From: Bagarius yarrelli
Lineage: Eukaryota; Chordata; Actinopteri; Siluriformes; Sisoridae
NCBI GenBank assembly: GCA_005784505.1
Contig: VCAZ01000001.1
Span: forward strand, 5,890,097-5,954,096
Reading direction: 5' to 3'
Length of the DNA stretch: 64,000 bases
This document shows, one piece after another, positions 1 through 13,800 of this stretch (its first letter is position 1; each line of letters starts with the position of its first letter). The notes under the pieces were generated by a model, which saw nothing but the letters and a program-made list of their open reading frames with translations, was not told the origin of the DNA and ran no database searches. Position numbers and translations under genes: made by a program.

Positions 1-89
1 CAACCCAGCTACATGCGGCTCGGTATGATGACATCAGCATTCATACAGGAAGAAACGCTGGCTGTCATGTGCAGCCTATACTGTCAGGT

Positions 90-300
90 AATGTAATAAA
101 GCTGTTAATTCCTTCAGTGAGGGCTTGTTTGTGGCTGCGCCCGGGCCAAGGGCAAAGCCAGAGCAGCTCATTTGCATTCCTCTCTCTCTCTCTTTTGGCT
201 TGCTCATGAATAAATCAAGCTGTTAAAATGGCTGCATTTACATCTCATTTTACAAAAGTACAGCTGAGCGACTGGATGAGATGGGGCTTACTTACTGTAG
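90..300. promoter_or_regulatory. Candidate noncoding element with octamer site
   Basis: This is a block of complex, moderately GC-rich sequence inside AT-rich intron, with a perfect POU octamer ATTTGCAT at 170-177 and several CAGCTG/CAGCTC motifs. It has no coding frame. Enhancer function is inference; conservation was not tested. Confidence 0.25.
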
Positions 301-459
301 GCAGGTTAAGAGAAAACGGATCTTCGGATTCTTTCACGTACGTCGTGCACTTAATAGGACAGGGCAGAATCTTATTGGTTCAGATGTCATTCGTAAAGAT
401 ATAATAATCCAGATGAGCTGTACTGTGGTGTATATAGCTGAAGTGCTAGCAACTGTTGT

Positions 460-490
<31 letters not shown>

Positions 491-502
491 AAAAAAAAAA
501 AA
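460..502 (+). repeat. A-rich tract
   Basis: Two long A runs are separated by GAGG. No retrotransposon body was recognised upstream, so this is treated as simple sequence. A lysine-rich open frame across it is an artefact. Confidence 0.85.
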
Positions 503-2779
503 GACAGGTGCTTTTATCTGCACGGCCAGGTTTAGCTCAATATAAGCATGTGTACTGATGCTATATCCACAGTAAAATAACCTTGACCACGTGGTTGAAG
601 GAGATCTCAGGGGTGGACGCTGCTTGGAGCATCTAGCAATGTCTTGCAGTTCCGCTAGGCCGCACACTAATTGAGAAGTCACTCAGGGGTTCAGTTTAGG
701 GAGGGGGAAGTCTGCCCTTCAGTCCCTATCCAAATCAAGCTCACCGGAAAATAGGCTTGACATGGACCGATCACCATCTGAAGGTTTCTCTCTCCCAGTA
801 TGCCAAAAAAAAAATCTGAGTCTGAGGCCTTTGCTTTTTATTCAACCCCTAGTTTCATCTCCATAAAAGGCTTGTTAAACAGAGGCTGGTGCCACAAGGC
901 GAAGGATGGCCCTCTCTTGTAGCGTAGGCTAATTGCCAGCAGAGCACTGACAAAGTGCGTCAAACTGCCAGTCATATCAGAAAAACGGGGAAATGCTTGC
1001 AGGTTCAGAATGCCAGATAAGACATTCATTAAAGAATGGAAGAAAAAAAAAATCAAGCAATGCATAAAGCTGGACCAGCCTATACCAGGCATACCAGACA
1101 GGGTAGTCTATCAAAAGTTGGGAGGATAAAAAAAAACAAAAAAAAACATTCCTACAGAAATGATCAAGGCAATGAGAATTGTTGGCCAAGTATCAGTCGA
1201 TATTTTTAGAAAACCTTAAAACTGTAAACTGTTTATTTCTGTTTGTATTCATTGAATGCTTTTTCTTGGTCATGGTGGAGGTGGCTCCAGAGCCTAACCT
1301 GGAAACATTGGATACAAGGAAAAAACACACTTAGATAGGATTCCATCTAATCACTGAACATCATAAACTTCTACCTTAACGCCTTAATTTATTCACCGGT
1401 ATGTTTTGGAGAGTTGTAGGGAACCGGAAAACCTAAACAGGCACAAGAGAATATGTGAAACTCCAAACAAGCAGCAACTAAAGTCTAGGATTAAACTTTA
1501 CAATGTTGAAATTGGGAAGTGGCAAAGCTCGCCTCTGCTCCGCCGTGCTGCTCATATGATCATGATGCCCAAACAAAGTTTGAACTTTTCTACTTTGAAG
1601 GTTTAGCATTTTCTTGCAGCAATGCTTAACTTGCAGCAAACGAAAAAATGCTTCATTATATTCATGTAATAAGTATTCTAAAGAAAGCAGGTCTTTTCCA
1701 TGCTGATATGACCAAAACCCTGTAGCCTGACTTCATATTGCTTTCAGATACTGCAAGCCAAAAGGCAAACCAAGAAGCCAGAAAGCAAGGAGACAGAGCT
1801 TTTGTTCCTTGCACAAACCTCGGTGGAGAGTTCCTCCTTTGTGAGCACAACACCACACCCCCTGAGCATTATGTTTGTTGCTTGTGTTGCTTTATCTCAG
1901 GTGAGAGACAAGCAGGTTTTGGAGGGATGCTGCCAGTTGGAGGCTAAGCTGCAAGCTTTGTGGATGCTGCTGCTCTCCCGAGCCAGGATGGCGGCAGGAT
2001 TCCAAAGCTTGGAGTCCAGAAACAAAAGCTGATCGGTGTCTGCCAAAGCTCTGGAGGCAGCGGGGGGCCTGCATGTCTGCATGTGTCAAACGGCAGGGCT
2101 GGTTATCACACTCTCACATACCGGCATGGGAAAGATTCCAGACAAGTATGCAACACCACCTCCCCACCCCCAACTCAGAAGCTAGTTGAGGCTCCACCAG
2201 GGCTTAACAACAGCCACTGATCTTCAATTAGCATGTGCAAAGCAAAAGACTTCTGGAGCCATAATCAAGTTACTGTACATACCTTTTAACTGGAATATAC
2301 ATGATATCTAAGGAGGCAAAACTGAACCGTTTTATGATGCTTTATTCTTTAAAGCATTAATCACCCATCTGATAAACTTCAAAATAGTTTAGATAAAATG
2401 TAGAGAATTTGCCTGCTTTCTGACCAATTTAAACAACAAAGAGTGGTAATTTATGCAAGGAAATGACCTTCAACAATCCACACCAAAGAGTAAAAGCTAT
2501 AAGAGGTCAAACAACCTCTGAACTGTGCTCGATTTGAATTCATTAGACAAAGAATTGTGCAATTCATAGAGCACCGGCTCAAATTAGCACTCTGTGTGAA
2601 GGGACTCTGGGGCCTTGAACTTTCTGAAAGCTCAAAGACCCCCATCCCAGAAGACTGTCCACCATCTTTGATGTCAGTGACAGGAATAAAGGTTTATCTC
2701 AAAGGATAAGGATATCAAATAGATGCTTGGAGGGCAAAGAAAAAAAAATCACTAAAAATATCGGCTGGAAAAAAAAATT

Positions 2780-2885
2780 TAATTTGATCTGGTGGTTAGC
2801 CAACACGATCTCTCCTCTGAGTGCAGTCAGCAGGTGCTTGTTTTAATTTCCCCATTAAGATTGTGGCAGTTTCTAATTATTGTCT
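2780..2885. promoter_or_regulatory. Candidate intronic noncoding element
   Basis: A complex segment contains TAATTT, ATTAAGATTG and CTAATTATTG (homeodomain-type TAAT cores) plus CAGGTG. It is not repetitive and not coding. Weak inference only. Confidence 0.2.
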
Positions 2886-4526
2886 GTACACCTGGAGAAA
2901 AAAATGAAAGGGAAAAATGATAGAAAAATAAGCCAGACACATATGTATGTACTGTATCAGTGGTGTAGTCGGAACAAAAAGTTCTATACTATTAACACGC
3001 CCACCAAACCCTCTAGCAATTGGTGTTTATTAGTTATATACATTATTAGTACTATATTTCTCTGGGTTGAACAGTAAATATGAGCAGTCCTAAAGGTTGA
3101 TTATCATCAAATTTCAAACATTTAAACAAGGTTCACACACATCTAATAAGTTAAAGATGTTTTTTAAGACTAAAAGCTCTTTCGCATTCTTCTGTGCTGA
3201 CAGTAAAGGTCTGAATACAGTTCTTTAGGGGGTTTAAATTCTAATTTTCAATTTGGGGAGGTTCACTCAAGTCTTGCATTTTCCTAATGGCCTGGTCAGA
3301 AAACAAATAAAAACCTTCTCAAATAAAAATCTTTGCTTCTCCATATCAAATGCCAGACTCTGATTACCACCGGCTTGTGTCCAGAATGCGTCAATCTTTA
3401 ACAATGTCTTCTTGTAAGTGTAAACTGGTATTTATGTTAATTACTTAATTTCTGTAGTGTTTTTGGACTTAAAATCAAGGCCTGACCAAACCATAATATA
3501 ATATAGAAATAATTCCCAACCCCAAAAATAATTTCTATTAAAGTAATGCATTTCAACTACTTGCACATGCTATTTTATTTTAATGTGCAAAACGACTTTT
3601 TGGGTCTTAAACCCAATCTCAGAACACAGCCATTACATTTACACCTATCAAATAATAAATCATTAGTAAGTAATTAATAATCATTAATGATTTTATTATT
3701 ATCACTCATAAGAACATCACAAGCACACACAGTAAACACACAGTACATAAAAGCAGGCAATGCCAACCATCGGGTATATTATAAGCTGCCGCTGGTGCCA
3801 TATACAGTACACAAGGAGTTAGTAAATATATTTAATAGCTCTGCTCTTGTTCACAAGCTTTTGCTCCGTCAATACAAATCAAACATTAGAGAACTGCATC
3901 ACTACATAGCAAGTAATGGCAACATCATGGCAGGAATCGATAGAACAAAAAACAACAAGGAGCAGTAAGCTGCGGACAAACAGTTTCTCCCACTGCTGGG
4001 ATGATAAAAGATAATATTGCACTCAGCAGGTGTCGGACTGTGCCCTTCTGCAACAGTGCTGCTGTTTCACATCCACCAAGCAGTGATTGGGACCGTTCTA
4101 TCTTGCTGCAATGAATCTAAACCGATATCTTTCTGCTACACCTTGCTATTTCTAGGCATATGGTTATTTGGTAACCCTTTAAAATAACGATCAGCAGTTA
4201 GCAAGTAACTATGCAGGAAGTAAAAGGTAGTCCTATATTAATACTTAAATGAATACTGTTAACTAATATAGAAAATAGATCAACTAAGCAGTAATTAATA
4301 GCTAATTTCGGATAAAGGTAGTTCCTTATTAGTTACTGGATACTTATTATTAAACATTATAGCCATTGAGAACTATTTGTAAACTATGACTAATTAATTA
4401 ATAATCACAATAATAACTACACCCCCCTGCTACAGACTGAAATTGTTGCTTTCACCAACGCATAAATGGATATATATTTTCTGTTCATTTAATTAGTTTA
4501 TATAATAATAAAAATAATAATATTAA

Positions 4527-4592
4527 TATTTATTCATTCTTCTTCTTTACCTGCTTATTTCCTAATTCGGGATCACAGGGATCTGCTGGAGA
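4527..4592 (-). mobile_element. V-SINE-like (DANA/Mermaid type) 3' remnant
   Basis: The short match ends with TAATTCGGGATCACAGGGATCTGCTGGAG-type sequence, the same 3' segment seen in the fuller copies at 24325-24675 and 9958-10306. Only the 3' end survives, preceded on the plus strand by the ATTCATTC tail. Confidence 0.7.
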
Positions 4593-7500
4593 TAATGTAT
4601 TTGTCATGTATTTTTTTACATACATTTTTAAAAATGTAAAAAAACCTGTAATTTTAAAGCTGTTGACTGCGCATTATCAAAACTGGTAGCTCCCAAAGAA
4701 AAAAATTATACAGAGCTATAATTGCTTAAATTTAAACTAGTTTGAAGTGTCATAGAACAAATATATGGATCACTGTGATAAAAATGAAAAAAAAAAAATA
4801 CGTACACTTTTTATATTTATAATATAATCTATTATCTATATCAATATCTATTTATCTATTTTAGAATATTAGAAGTTAAAATTTCTTTTTTGTTTGTTTT
4901 AGAAATAAATAAAAAAGGTTTATTGTGGACATTTTCCCTCCATCGTATGACTATGAAGAAAAATGTGCCAGTGAGGGAATTCAGTGCAACAGCAGAAGTC
5001 ACCGGCAATAAATCCACAACCACTCTGTGTCCTCCTCTGGACCAAATCAACCCCATTTCCAGCCCCTGGGTGGCCCTTTCTGATCAGCAGCAGGGTCAAA
5101 GTTGACATTTAATCTAGCCAGAGACTCATGGAGTCTGTCCACGCATGGCACAGTCAGAGACGCTCGACATTTCTCTTCCCATAAATCCACAAAACAAATA
5201 GGGAGAGAAAAAGTGCCCCCCCATCGCATCTCTTCCTTCCACTCCAACCCTGCCACTTTTCAACGGCTCCACTAGCCTGCTATGAGACTGTAACCATGGC
5301 GGGAAAAGGTAGAGAAGATTATCCTTTTATATTCCTCTCCCAGATTAGATGGAAATCATAACAAAGGCCGACTCACCGAACTTTGACCTCTCTGAAACCA
5401 ATTTCATTTGAAGAGATTGCAGTGATGTAGCTGGATGTCTATGTGCTTTTGCAACGAAAATTAAAGCAGGATTTGTAATGCATTCAAAAAAAGAAAATAC
5501 ACAAGAGGGGAGGATAGTATAAATAAATTGCTGTCGCTATCTCGTCTCGTCCGAATGTACATGCCAGTACAACAGGACATCAGTAAACATTTATTTTAAA
5601 ATATATACTATAGATTAAGTTTGGTAGGGATTACAAGTTTTACATTCAAAAACCCTTTTGACTGCAAAAAAAGGGTTAAATAAACTTTCACACTTTTACA
5701 TCCTCGGACTCATTTTTATTTGACTCATTTTCTTATATTGAACATCTTTTAATAACATGAGGTGCGATGGTAAATTTCCATTCAATTGTCACAATCCGTT
5801 TCGTTTCATGAAGTAAACTTTGAACAAAAAAAAACCGAAAAATAGGACACAAAGCATGAGAAAAGACAGTCTCTTTGCCCTGCTCTAATAGATTGCTCCT
5901 GTGCACTAGCAAAAGTTATGCTTAACAGGGCCAGGTGGTGACATCTTAATTTTTCACGGCTGCATACATGGTCTTGTGCTGGTCCCCAATCGCTCCCATG
6001 CATTATTCCAGCCTTAAGCATTGAACGTCTGGGGATGTGGGGGTAGAAAGAGGAGGAGTAGGGGGGTATTGTTTTACAAGGCACCCAGCTGCGGCCTACT
6101 TGCCTCGCCATGGGTTTTTTTTAAGGAGTTGTCGTGGGTGACCCCCTCTGGCTGACAGTTATTAATAATAACGCGCAGTGGGGAATAGTTCACCTTGTGG
6201 CAGCGGAGAGGCCGTTGCAACGCGCAGGCTGGCTTGAGAGTCTCCAGGGGCTGGAATCATACGACAAATAATACAGGTGCCGATGCACGGATACGAGAAC
6301 TACGATTCTGGAAATTTCTGTGCAGTTGCAATGATCAGGATCTCACAAAAGGCCCTAAAAAGGCTCAGTTTTAAAGATCTTCATTTTTTCTAGTTAACCG
6401 ATCTCTTTGTATACCGAAAAGAAGTATTAAACAATCGTAACAATTTGGGCAAGTTTAAATCTTTTTTCTTTCAATACACTCATTCTTTTGTCCCATTCTC
6501 ACTTCACAAACATCTCCACTCTGCATGGAGCCAAACTGTTCTACCTCCAAAGACCCAGATGGAGTCATCAAACCGGTAATTAGCGGTATTAACAATGGCG
6601 AGATTACAGTATAATCAGTACTGAATATATAAATAAATTCAGGCATATTAATAAACATTTTTTTTTTTTGCACAGTCAGTACTGGTTAAGGAAAATCGCG
6701 CGTGTTCCAGATTCGGTCAGATGGATGATGCTTTCGATGAAACGATTACCACACTGCCAGTTTGAGGATCCTAAGTCACCTTTTATAATTGCTAGGCCGA
6801 ATTTTAAATCTATCATCAAAATATTACTACTAAAATATTTCTGATAATATCAGACTACTTTCACATGAACTGTTTATGTCTCCTTATTCTTTATATCTTT
6901 ACATATTTTCTCCTGTTTATACACATTTTCAAAACTGGGACATATACATATATATATATATAATTTTATTCACACATTTGCCTACTTTTATGATCAAATA
7001 AGCAAAGAAATGTGCTTATGAAATAACAAAAGACATTTGGAGCGGTACTGTGCCAGTTTGCACAAACTTAACATTTTGATACTAAAAATAATATAGTCAG
7101 TCACCCAGTCTCTGCCTTTACAATAAGCGCCCACATTTTTCCAACTTTAGACCCCAATTTGTTTTTAAATGGTAGATGCGCTGCAATAAATTTCCCATTC
7201 TTATGCTATTTCTCATGCCTGTATAACAACAGTTCTCTTTTTAGTACCTGTTCATCTTTGCCTTGAGTGAATTAGTTTACTAAAGTCCTCCTCTCTGCTG
7301 AGGCAAACACATGTGTCCTATTTTACGCTCTAAAAATGTGTTCATCATTTTTCGTAAATGCCAGCTACCCTTTATGGACAGCATAAATTTGCTGTTGATA
7401 ACGCGATGATGACATAAACAAGGCTGCTAAAGAAGAATCACTTTCCGCAACGGCCCTTAGGGGTACTAGTGAGGACATAGACTCCGTAGTATAAGGACGA

Positions 7501-9479
7501 AGGAGCTATCTAATGACACTGACAGGATAAGAGAGAGAGAGAGAGAGAAAAAGTCTGTTGCTACAGGCCCATTTAAATCTTGACCAGAAGAGGTCCTTTT
7601 GTACACAGAGTGTTTTATTGTAACAAGTACCGCAGAGACAGAAGGTTAGCCGGAGCTGTATCCACACCTCAAGTGCTTCTGATACCTCTAGACTAAATGC
7701 AGCTTCTAATAGAGCATGCTCTCCAGAAGGATTTTCCTCTTAAGAGTCATTGAAACACCTTCTTTCGAGGCGAGACCTTTTAAGTTTGTGCTGTGCGACC
7801 GGAGACTTGATGCTTTACAAATGCTTTAACAAACGAGCTGGATGCTTTCTAGAATGATTCCGAGCTAAGCTATAAAAGACCGCACTTCTGAACAAAGGCC
7901 TAACCTTGCGAAAAGCACAAAGAACAATCTGAAAACTCTTAAGTGTATTTTCATTGTAAACTATACAAATAAGTTATTTGAGGTCTGCTTATCAATTTTG
8001 TAAGTTGATGATAAAAATCCTTGTAAGCATTTTTTATAATCTTCCATAAAGCTCTAATAATGTCCTATTATTAATTTGTTAAGAATTAATTGTAATGCCT
8101 TGTCCTGTGACTTGTCCTGTGTGATTTATTATAAAACAACTAACATTTATTAACGATTATACAACCCTTATAAACAGAAATCCCAGCACCGAGAATTAAA
8201 AGCTTAATTCTAACAGTTTATGAATATAAGGTACCCAGAAATTAAAAGATATTAACCTTAAATGTTTCAGATTTTTATAAAAGTAAATAGCCAGTGTAAA
8301 CGGCCAGGTTTGTCTATAGGTCTTCTAAACAATGCACAGCAAATTTGTCCAATTCTGTCTTGACGAGGTCTGCTTGAGACGGAATGAACTAGACCTAGCC
8401 AGGTACATCTGGTGCTGATGCATGCACAACATCAACCACTGACTAAACTGTGAAAGCAGTATTCTTCTGTATGATCATGTCTACTGTCGTCACCTTGGGT
8501 TCTATTTATACAACCGTAAAAATAATTGCCATTTATAACAACATACTGTCTACTAATATTAGACGATGTACGTCATATAATTTTAAATATTTACCATGAC
8601 CTGAAGAGGACAGTGTAAAAGTATGTGACATGAGAAATAATTCTTGACATATATAAACTATGAAGAATTGTGAAAAATAAATCATTAGAATATGTAAATA
8701 AAATTCAAAGTTATTATTTAACAACAGTTTTTTATGTATATATAAAATATATGTGTGTGCGCGCACTGGTTGGAAGTGTTTTAAATACAGAAAATAATTT
8801 AATTATTATTAGTAAGTTTAAGGATTAATGTAATGTATATGATTCAGTTCGCAGTTCTAAATATGAACACAATCATGAATTAGGTAAAACATTAAAAAAC
8901 AAAAAACAATGTACCTACAATTTTACATTTTATATATAAAGAGAGAAACAGACTGAATCAACTGTTCTGTACTTTAACTAAATTTCTCTTTCTCTAGAAT
9001 CCATGACCTAGGAACCTAACATAATAAATAAATATTAATAATTAATTTAAAGTAAATAATAATTATGGAAATTCTGCAATGAATACAGGATAGCATAAAA
9101 GTTTTCAAAACCATATAAAAAAAAGGATTTGACTAGTAGACTAATCTTGTCTAGAAGACTAGAAGCACTGAATGTGAAAAAACTTTCTATTACTTAAAAA
9201 AAGGTCTGCCTGTCAATGGAAAATTAACCTTGAAATACACAACAATAGCTCCGTCTCATATTGTGAAACATCTGAAAATGTAATTATCTGTTCACACACA
9301 ATAATGAATCAGCAATTAACATAAAAATATTCAAATAGACATGGACTTAAATCTGAGCCTTGAGGGAGATCACGAGTTTGTGGTGTATGCCAATTTATTG
9401 CAGCTACCGAATTAAATGATAGAATAGACTAAAACTATCATGTTTCAGTTCACCATCATCATCAAAACACCCGGTGAGG

Positions 9480-9625
9480 AAAGAATTTTTTTTTTTTTGG
9501 AAGAAATCCACTTTAAAGAAATCTCTGCCAAAGCGCCCAGAGGATTTTTGATAGCCTGTGATGGCCAAGCACCTTGCTAATTTAACAACCGCCTGTTTAA
9601 GATGTACACTGGTCCATGTCTTGTT
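9480..9625. promoter_or_regulatory. Candidate intronic noncoding element
   Basis: Complex single-copy-looking sequence between two AT-rich stretches, with TTGCTAATTTAAC and GATGGCCAAG motifs. No open frame fits. Regulatory role is a guess. Confidence 0.2.
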
Positions 9626-9957
9626 TGTTAAAGGTGACTAGATTGTTTAGAAAGAAAAAAAGCTGACCAAGGAGTCATGCCCAATGCTCTATAGTGCTAG
9701 AGTGCAAAGACAGAACTCTGTATGCACCGGTCATTAGGATGAGAGCTGGCCTCAATCTTTCAGCCAGTCTCAGAGGAAATGCAGTGATCCAAATCCCAAT
9801 GGACTACCCAGCTAACCTTTCTCAGATGACACAGCTGCATGGTGTCTTTCGCAAACTACTAATGAGCTGACGAGAATTATTATAGAGATACATTTATCAC
9901 CAAGATAAATGTGTGATTGGAAATTCTTGGTTTTATAGAGGTTCAGACAAAACTTCT

Positions 9958-10306
9958 AGTCGTGCTAGGTGGATAAAAAGCTACTGTTGCCTTACAGCAA
10001 GAAGGCCTAGGTTCGATTCCCGGTCAGGGGTTTTTCTGTGCAGAGTTTGCATGTTCTTCCCGTGGTGGCTTGGGTTTACTCCGGGTAATCCGGTTTTCTC
10101 CCACAGTCTAAAAAACATGTATGTTAGGTTGATTAAGGTTAAATTGCCCATAGGAGTGAGTGTGTGGCCCTGTGATGGACTGGCGACCTGTCCAGGGTGT
10201 ACCCCTCCTGCCTTTCACCCATTCAGAGACGGCTGGGATAGACTCCAGCAGATCCCTGTGACCCCGAATTAGGGAATAAGCAGGTACAGAAGATGAATGA
10301 ATAATA
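9958..10306 (+). mobile_element. V-SINE-like tRNA-derived SINE (DANA/Mermaid type)
   Basis: The head ends in a tRNA-like B box (GGTTCGATTCC near 10011-10021). It is followed by the conserved central segment (GCAGAGTTTGCATGTTC) and a 3' body (GACTGGCGACCTGTCCAGGG). The tail is TGAATGAATAATAAA. The head is degenerate. A 119-codon open frame through it is not a gene. Confidence 0.85.
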
Positions 10307-11959
10307 AAGAATCCTGATTAAGGGCTTCAAGAAATACCTAAATGATGAGTGAGTTGTGTGTGTATCAGTCTAAGATATTTAACATTTTTGTTCATATTGT
10401 ATGTATTTTTATACTAGTCAAAATTTAGTGTATCAAAATCTTTAATCAAAGTTGTCTTAAAACTAAAACAATACCTGGTCTTGTTATAGAAAAACCTTTG
10501 AGTAACTTTCTTAAGCTAGTTAAGAAAAAAAAACCCAACACATTCTAAATAATTCTAATGTTACAATGGAAAAGGTGTGATAACTATGATTATTATTAAT
10601 ATCTTCCACCTTAATCCTTGTAGTCTGATTTGAGGTAGCGTTGACTAAAAATAATAATAATAATAATAAATTTGCTAATGCAACCTCGTTTTTAATCGAG
10701 CCTCTGCTTAGACAATTTTTTGTAGGAAGATGAATAGGGTTATTAGCTTAAAACATAGCTAATAACCATAGTTATTTAACCTAAAGACATGATGCGTGTT
10801 AAGAAAGATGCTTCATCGCAATGGTAAATGACAGAAAAAGAAAACAAAATAAATATACCCGAAAACATATGCTAAAGATATTCCAGACAACGAACTCCAA
10901 TTCCGAACTTTATCCAGATAAGGCATGTCTGGCCCGGTTTATTGATCTGTTGTACATGACTTGTAGTGTGGACTCTAACATGCATGAATTCTGCACTGCC
11001 TCCGATATGGCAGATGTAAATATGAGGGGAAAAAAGCCAGATACATTTTCAGGGTTCATTTCCATGAGTTTATACAGGACATGGTGGATGTGGTCCAGCA
11101 AGTTGCTTCTGAATGAGTGTGGAAGTTATTACAACTAAACCATGCAACACATGTTGGTTATCTTCTACCGATAGCCTGCTTTCCAAAATGGTAATAAATC
11201 CAGTCATGTCGACGACTTCTGTGAGTTTGCTTGCATTTACAATCTTAGTAAAACCACTGTAGAGGAAAATTGAAGTTGGATTAAAAAAATGAATGAATAG
11301 ATAGATAAATAAATAAGTGGTCGCCCTGTGCTGTCTTTAAAATGGATGCCTGAAATTTACAGTTTTCCATTAACTGATGCCTAACAGCTTTTCCCCCCTG
11401 CTTGCATCCTGGCCTTGGCGGATTGCTTTCGTGTCTGTGGCTACTCTCTGTGGGCTGCAGCAGTTTATTTGCGCCACCTTCCCAACTTAAATGCGTTGCT
11501 CCTTTTTTTTGTCTGGGCTTTAAAACTTATCGCGCATTGCTATGAAATGCAAAAGCGCTGGTATGAACATGCTTATTGTCGATATTTTTTTAATAGTAAG
11601 TGGGGACATCAGCGCGATATCAAACTATTAATTTTTTGGGAAAAAATAGGATGCTCAGATGCTGTATATTCATACTTTGTTCATGGTTCTGCAATTTTCC
11701 TCTAAATGCACAAAAAAACCCCAAAACAAATTAAATGATATCAAATATCGCATTCACAATGTCTGGAAGCTGAAGACAAAACAGTTCCTGCTTCCTGTTT
11801 CTATTGAAGGAATGTCTTATCTCTTATTTCTAAATATTAAATAAAATAGTACAAGGCATAATTTATGATAATGTTTAATATCTATTCTGTTTCAGTATCA
11901 TTTTCATTGTTGCATCTTTAAGACAAGTTAGTTCTTGAGATCACTTACATTTTAGGAGC

Positions 11960-12240
11960 TACACCATATGGCCAAATGTTTGTGGACACCTTACCGGCAC
12001 ACTTAATGTCTTCATGTCCAAACCGTTGCCACCACAAATTTGAAAATATGCAAATCTATGTTTTCGAATTCTCTAGTATTAAACTTTTCTTTGACGGTAA
12101 ATAAGAAGCCCAACGGTATGACAAGTCCCTAGGCTTTATGAAGACATGGCTTCCTTTAGGTAGAGTGAAAGAACTTACTCTCACTGAAAACCTTTCGGAT
12201 TGAAATTAGTGCCTGGACTCACTAATTGTTTTATGGCTGA
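11960..12240 (+). mobile_element. Tc1/mariner relic with ACACYATATGGCCAAA terminus
   Basis: The left terminal repeat, ACACCATATGGCCAAA with GTTTGTGGACACC after it, starts at 11961. It matches the termini of relics at 53510-53892 and 58985-59165. About 150 bases further on, a stretch around 12130-12240 resembles a decayed transposase segment (reading like ATGAAGACATGGCTT). No right terminus was found. It is a deleted, inactive copy. Confidence 0.5.
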
Positions 12241-13432
12241 CAGTAAAAATGTTTACAGCCTCACTTCAAAATCTAGTGAGAAGCATTTCCTGAGGTATAT
12301 CCTAAGTTTATTAAAGTAGTAAAGGTGGGACTAACAGGATGTAATAAAAAAAAAAAAAAACAACAAAAAAAAACCACACACAGATGTGATTGCCACCTTG
12401 AGTAGTGTTTTTTCATCACATAACAAAATGTATTATTACCCTATTATTATTATCATTATTATTATTATTATGTACAGCGACACCACAAGAAGTTATTAGA
12501 TATAAATATAAATATAAATAATTAATATAAAATCTTTTACTTTACTTATACTGACAGAACTACTGCTATAGAATAGTAATAACGCTTGCTGACCAATTGA
12601 AAATATAAACAGCCAGTAAAAATCCAGCAAACAAATCTTTTTTTGTGATTTATTAATTTAGTTTTGTAAGCGCTGTGATGGAGATTACTTCTCAGCTGGA
12701 GGGACTACATTGCTCTTGGACGCTCATGGTTGTAGACCCCTGAAGAATTCTATTAACCCTGGTTATGTCAGCCTTAATAACATGCCACACTGCTAAACAG
12801 GCCCGGATTGATTCTACGTGATGGGGGTTGGGTGAAGTGCGTGTATAATAAATCCAAGCATAATTCACTTTTAATAGAAAGCTGAAATAGAACAAATAGA
12901 GGAAGAGGGTGGTGAGCTGAATCAAGACTCTCTTTATCTCTGTGACCAACTGCAGTGCGAACTGAGAGAAATAAATAAAGGAATGATCAGGAGTCAGGAG
13001 ATTAGGAGTGGTAGTGCTTTTGTAAGAGTGGCCGTCGATTATCTCGGAAATAGGAGAGCAGTTTTTTTTTTTTTTTTTTAGTGGGGCTGCAAACGTGATG
13101 TGAGGAGCCAGGCCTTGGCTGTGTTTTCTGTTCAGTAAGAGCCAGTGAGCAGATGCCAAGCAGCGGGGACAGACAGGAAAGTCGTGTGATAGCTACAGTA
13201 AAATCAATTCAGTCACCTTGAACTTTTGATGATGAAGAAGAAAAAGAAGAAGCAAGCAAGCAAGCGGCGCCTATATCCTGAGTGCTGACAAGAATAAAAA
13301 AAGATCTCAGGCAATTATTGAATAAAAAAAAAAACCTGTGCAACAGAGGCACACCTTCTAATCCATCATTTTTAACAAAATTTGCTTTGCACGTTTTGTT
13401 TGCTACAATGTGTTACCAAAGCACTGAATTTT

Positions 13433-13437
<5 letters not shown>

Positions 13438-13496
<59 letters not shown>
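13438..13496. repeat. (TA)n microsatellite
   Basis: About 29 uninterrupted TA units. Tyr-Ile open frames across it on either strand are artefacts. Confidence 0.97.
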
Positions 13497-13498
<2 letters not shown>

Positions 13499-13594
13499 AA
13501 GAAAAAAAAGCGATGCCATAATCTGCGGCGCACATTTATTTTTTTCTCTTTCGGAGCTGTTGTTTTAAGGCACACAGGCCTGCTGTTATGAATG

Positions 13595-13800
13595 GAGATG
13601 TGCTTTAGGAGGCTGCAGCCAATGAGGCTTACTGTAGGAAATCTGAGAATAGCCTCAGCCCTTTGGCCGCGTATCCATCTCATCTCCGCAAAGTCTCTTC
13701 GTCTGTGTCATGCCTAATGGAGACTCTCATCCTTTCTGCTCAAATTAAATGAACTGTGCAAAGTCTCAAACTGATGTAGCGGCTCCTGCTGCGTTCAAAA
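13595..13800. promoter_or_regulatory. Candidate intronic noncoding element near LMO3 exon
   Basis: Complex sequence about 1.2 kb downstream of the LIM1 exon, including GCCAATGAGG (CCAAT-like), TGCCTAATGGAG and CAAATTAAATGA. No repeat or coding signal is seen. Inference only. Confidence 0.22.

Noticed and set aside
281..535. Plus-strand open frame of 84 codons
   Set aside because: Half of it is the A tract translated as lysines; no homology or gene structure.
9913..10272. Plus-strand 119-codon frame
   Set aside because: It reads through a V-SINE-like repeat; similar frames occur in the other copies at 24364-24699 and 54348-54593.
12692..13159. Longest minus-strand frame in the window (155 codons)
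   Set aside because: It has a poly-lysine run from a T tract, no recognisable domain and no splice context. It lies in an LMO3 intron.
13282..13683. Tyr-Ile rich frames on both strands
   Set aside because: Produced by the TA microsatellite.
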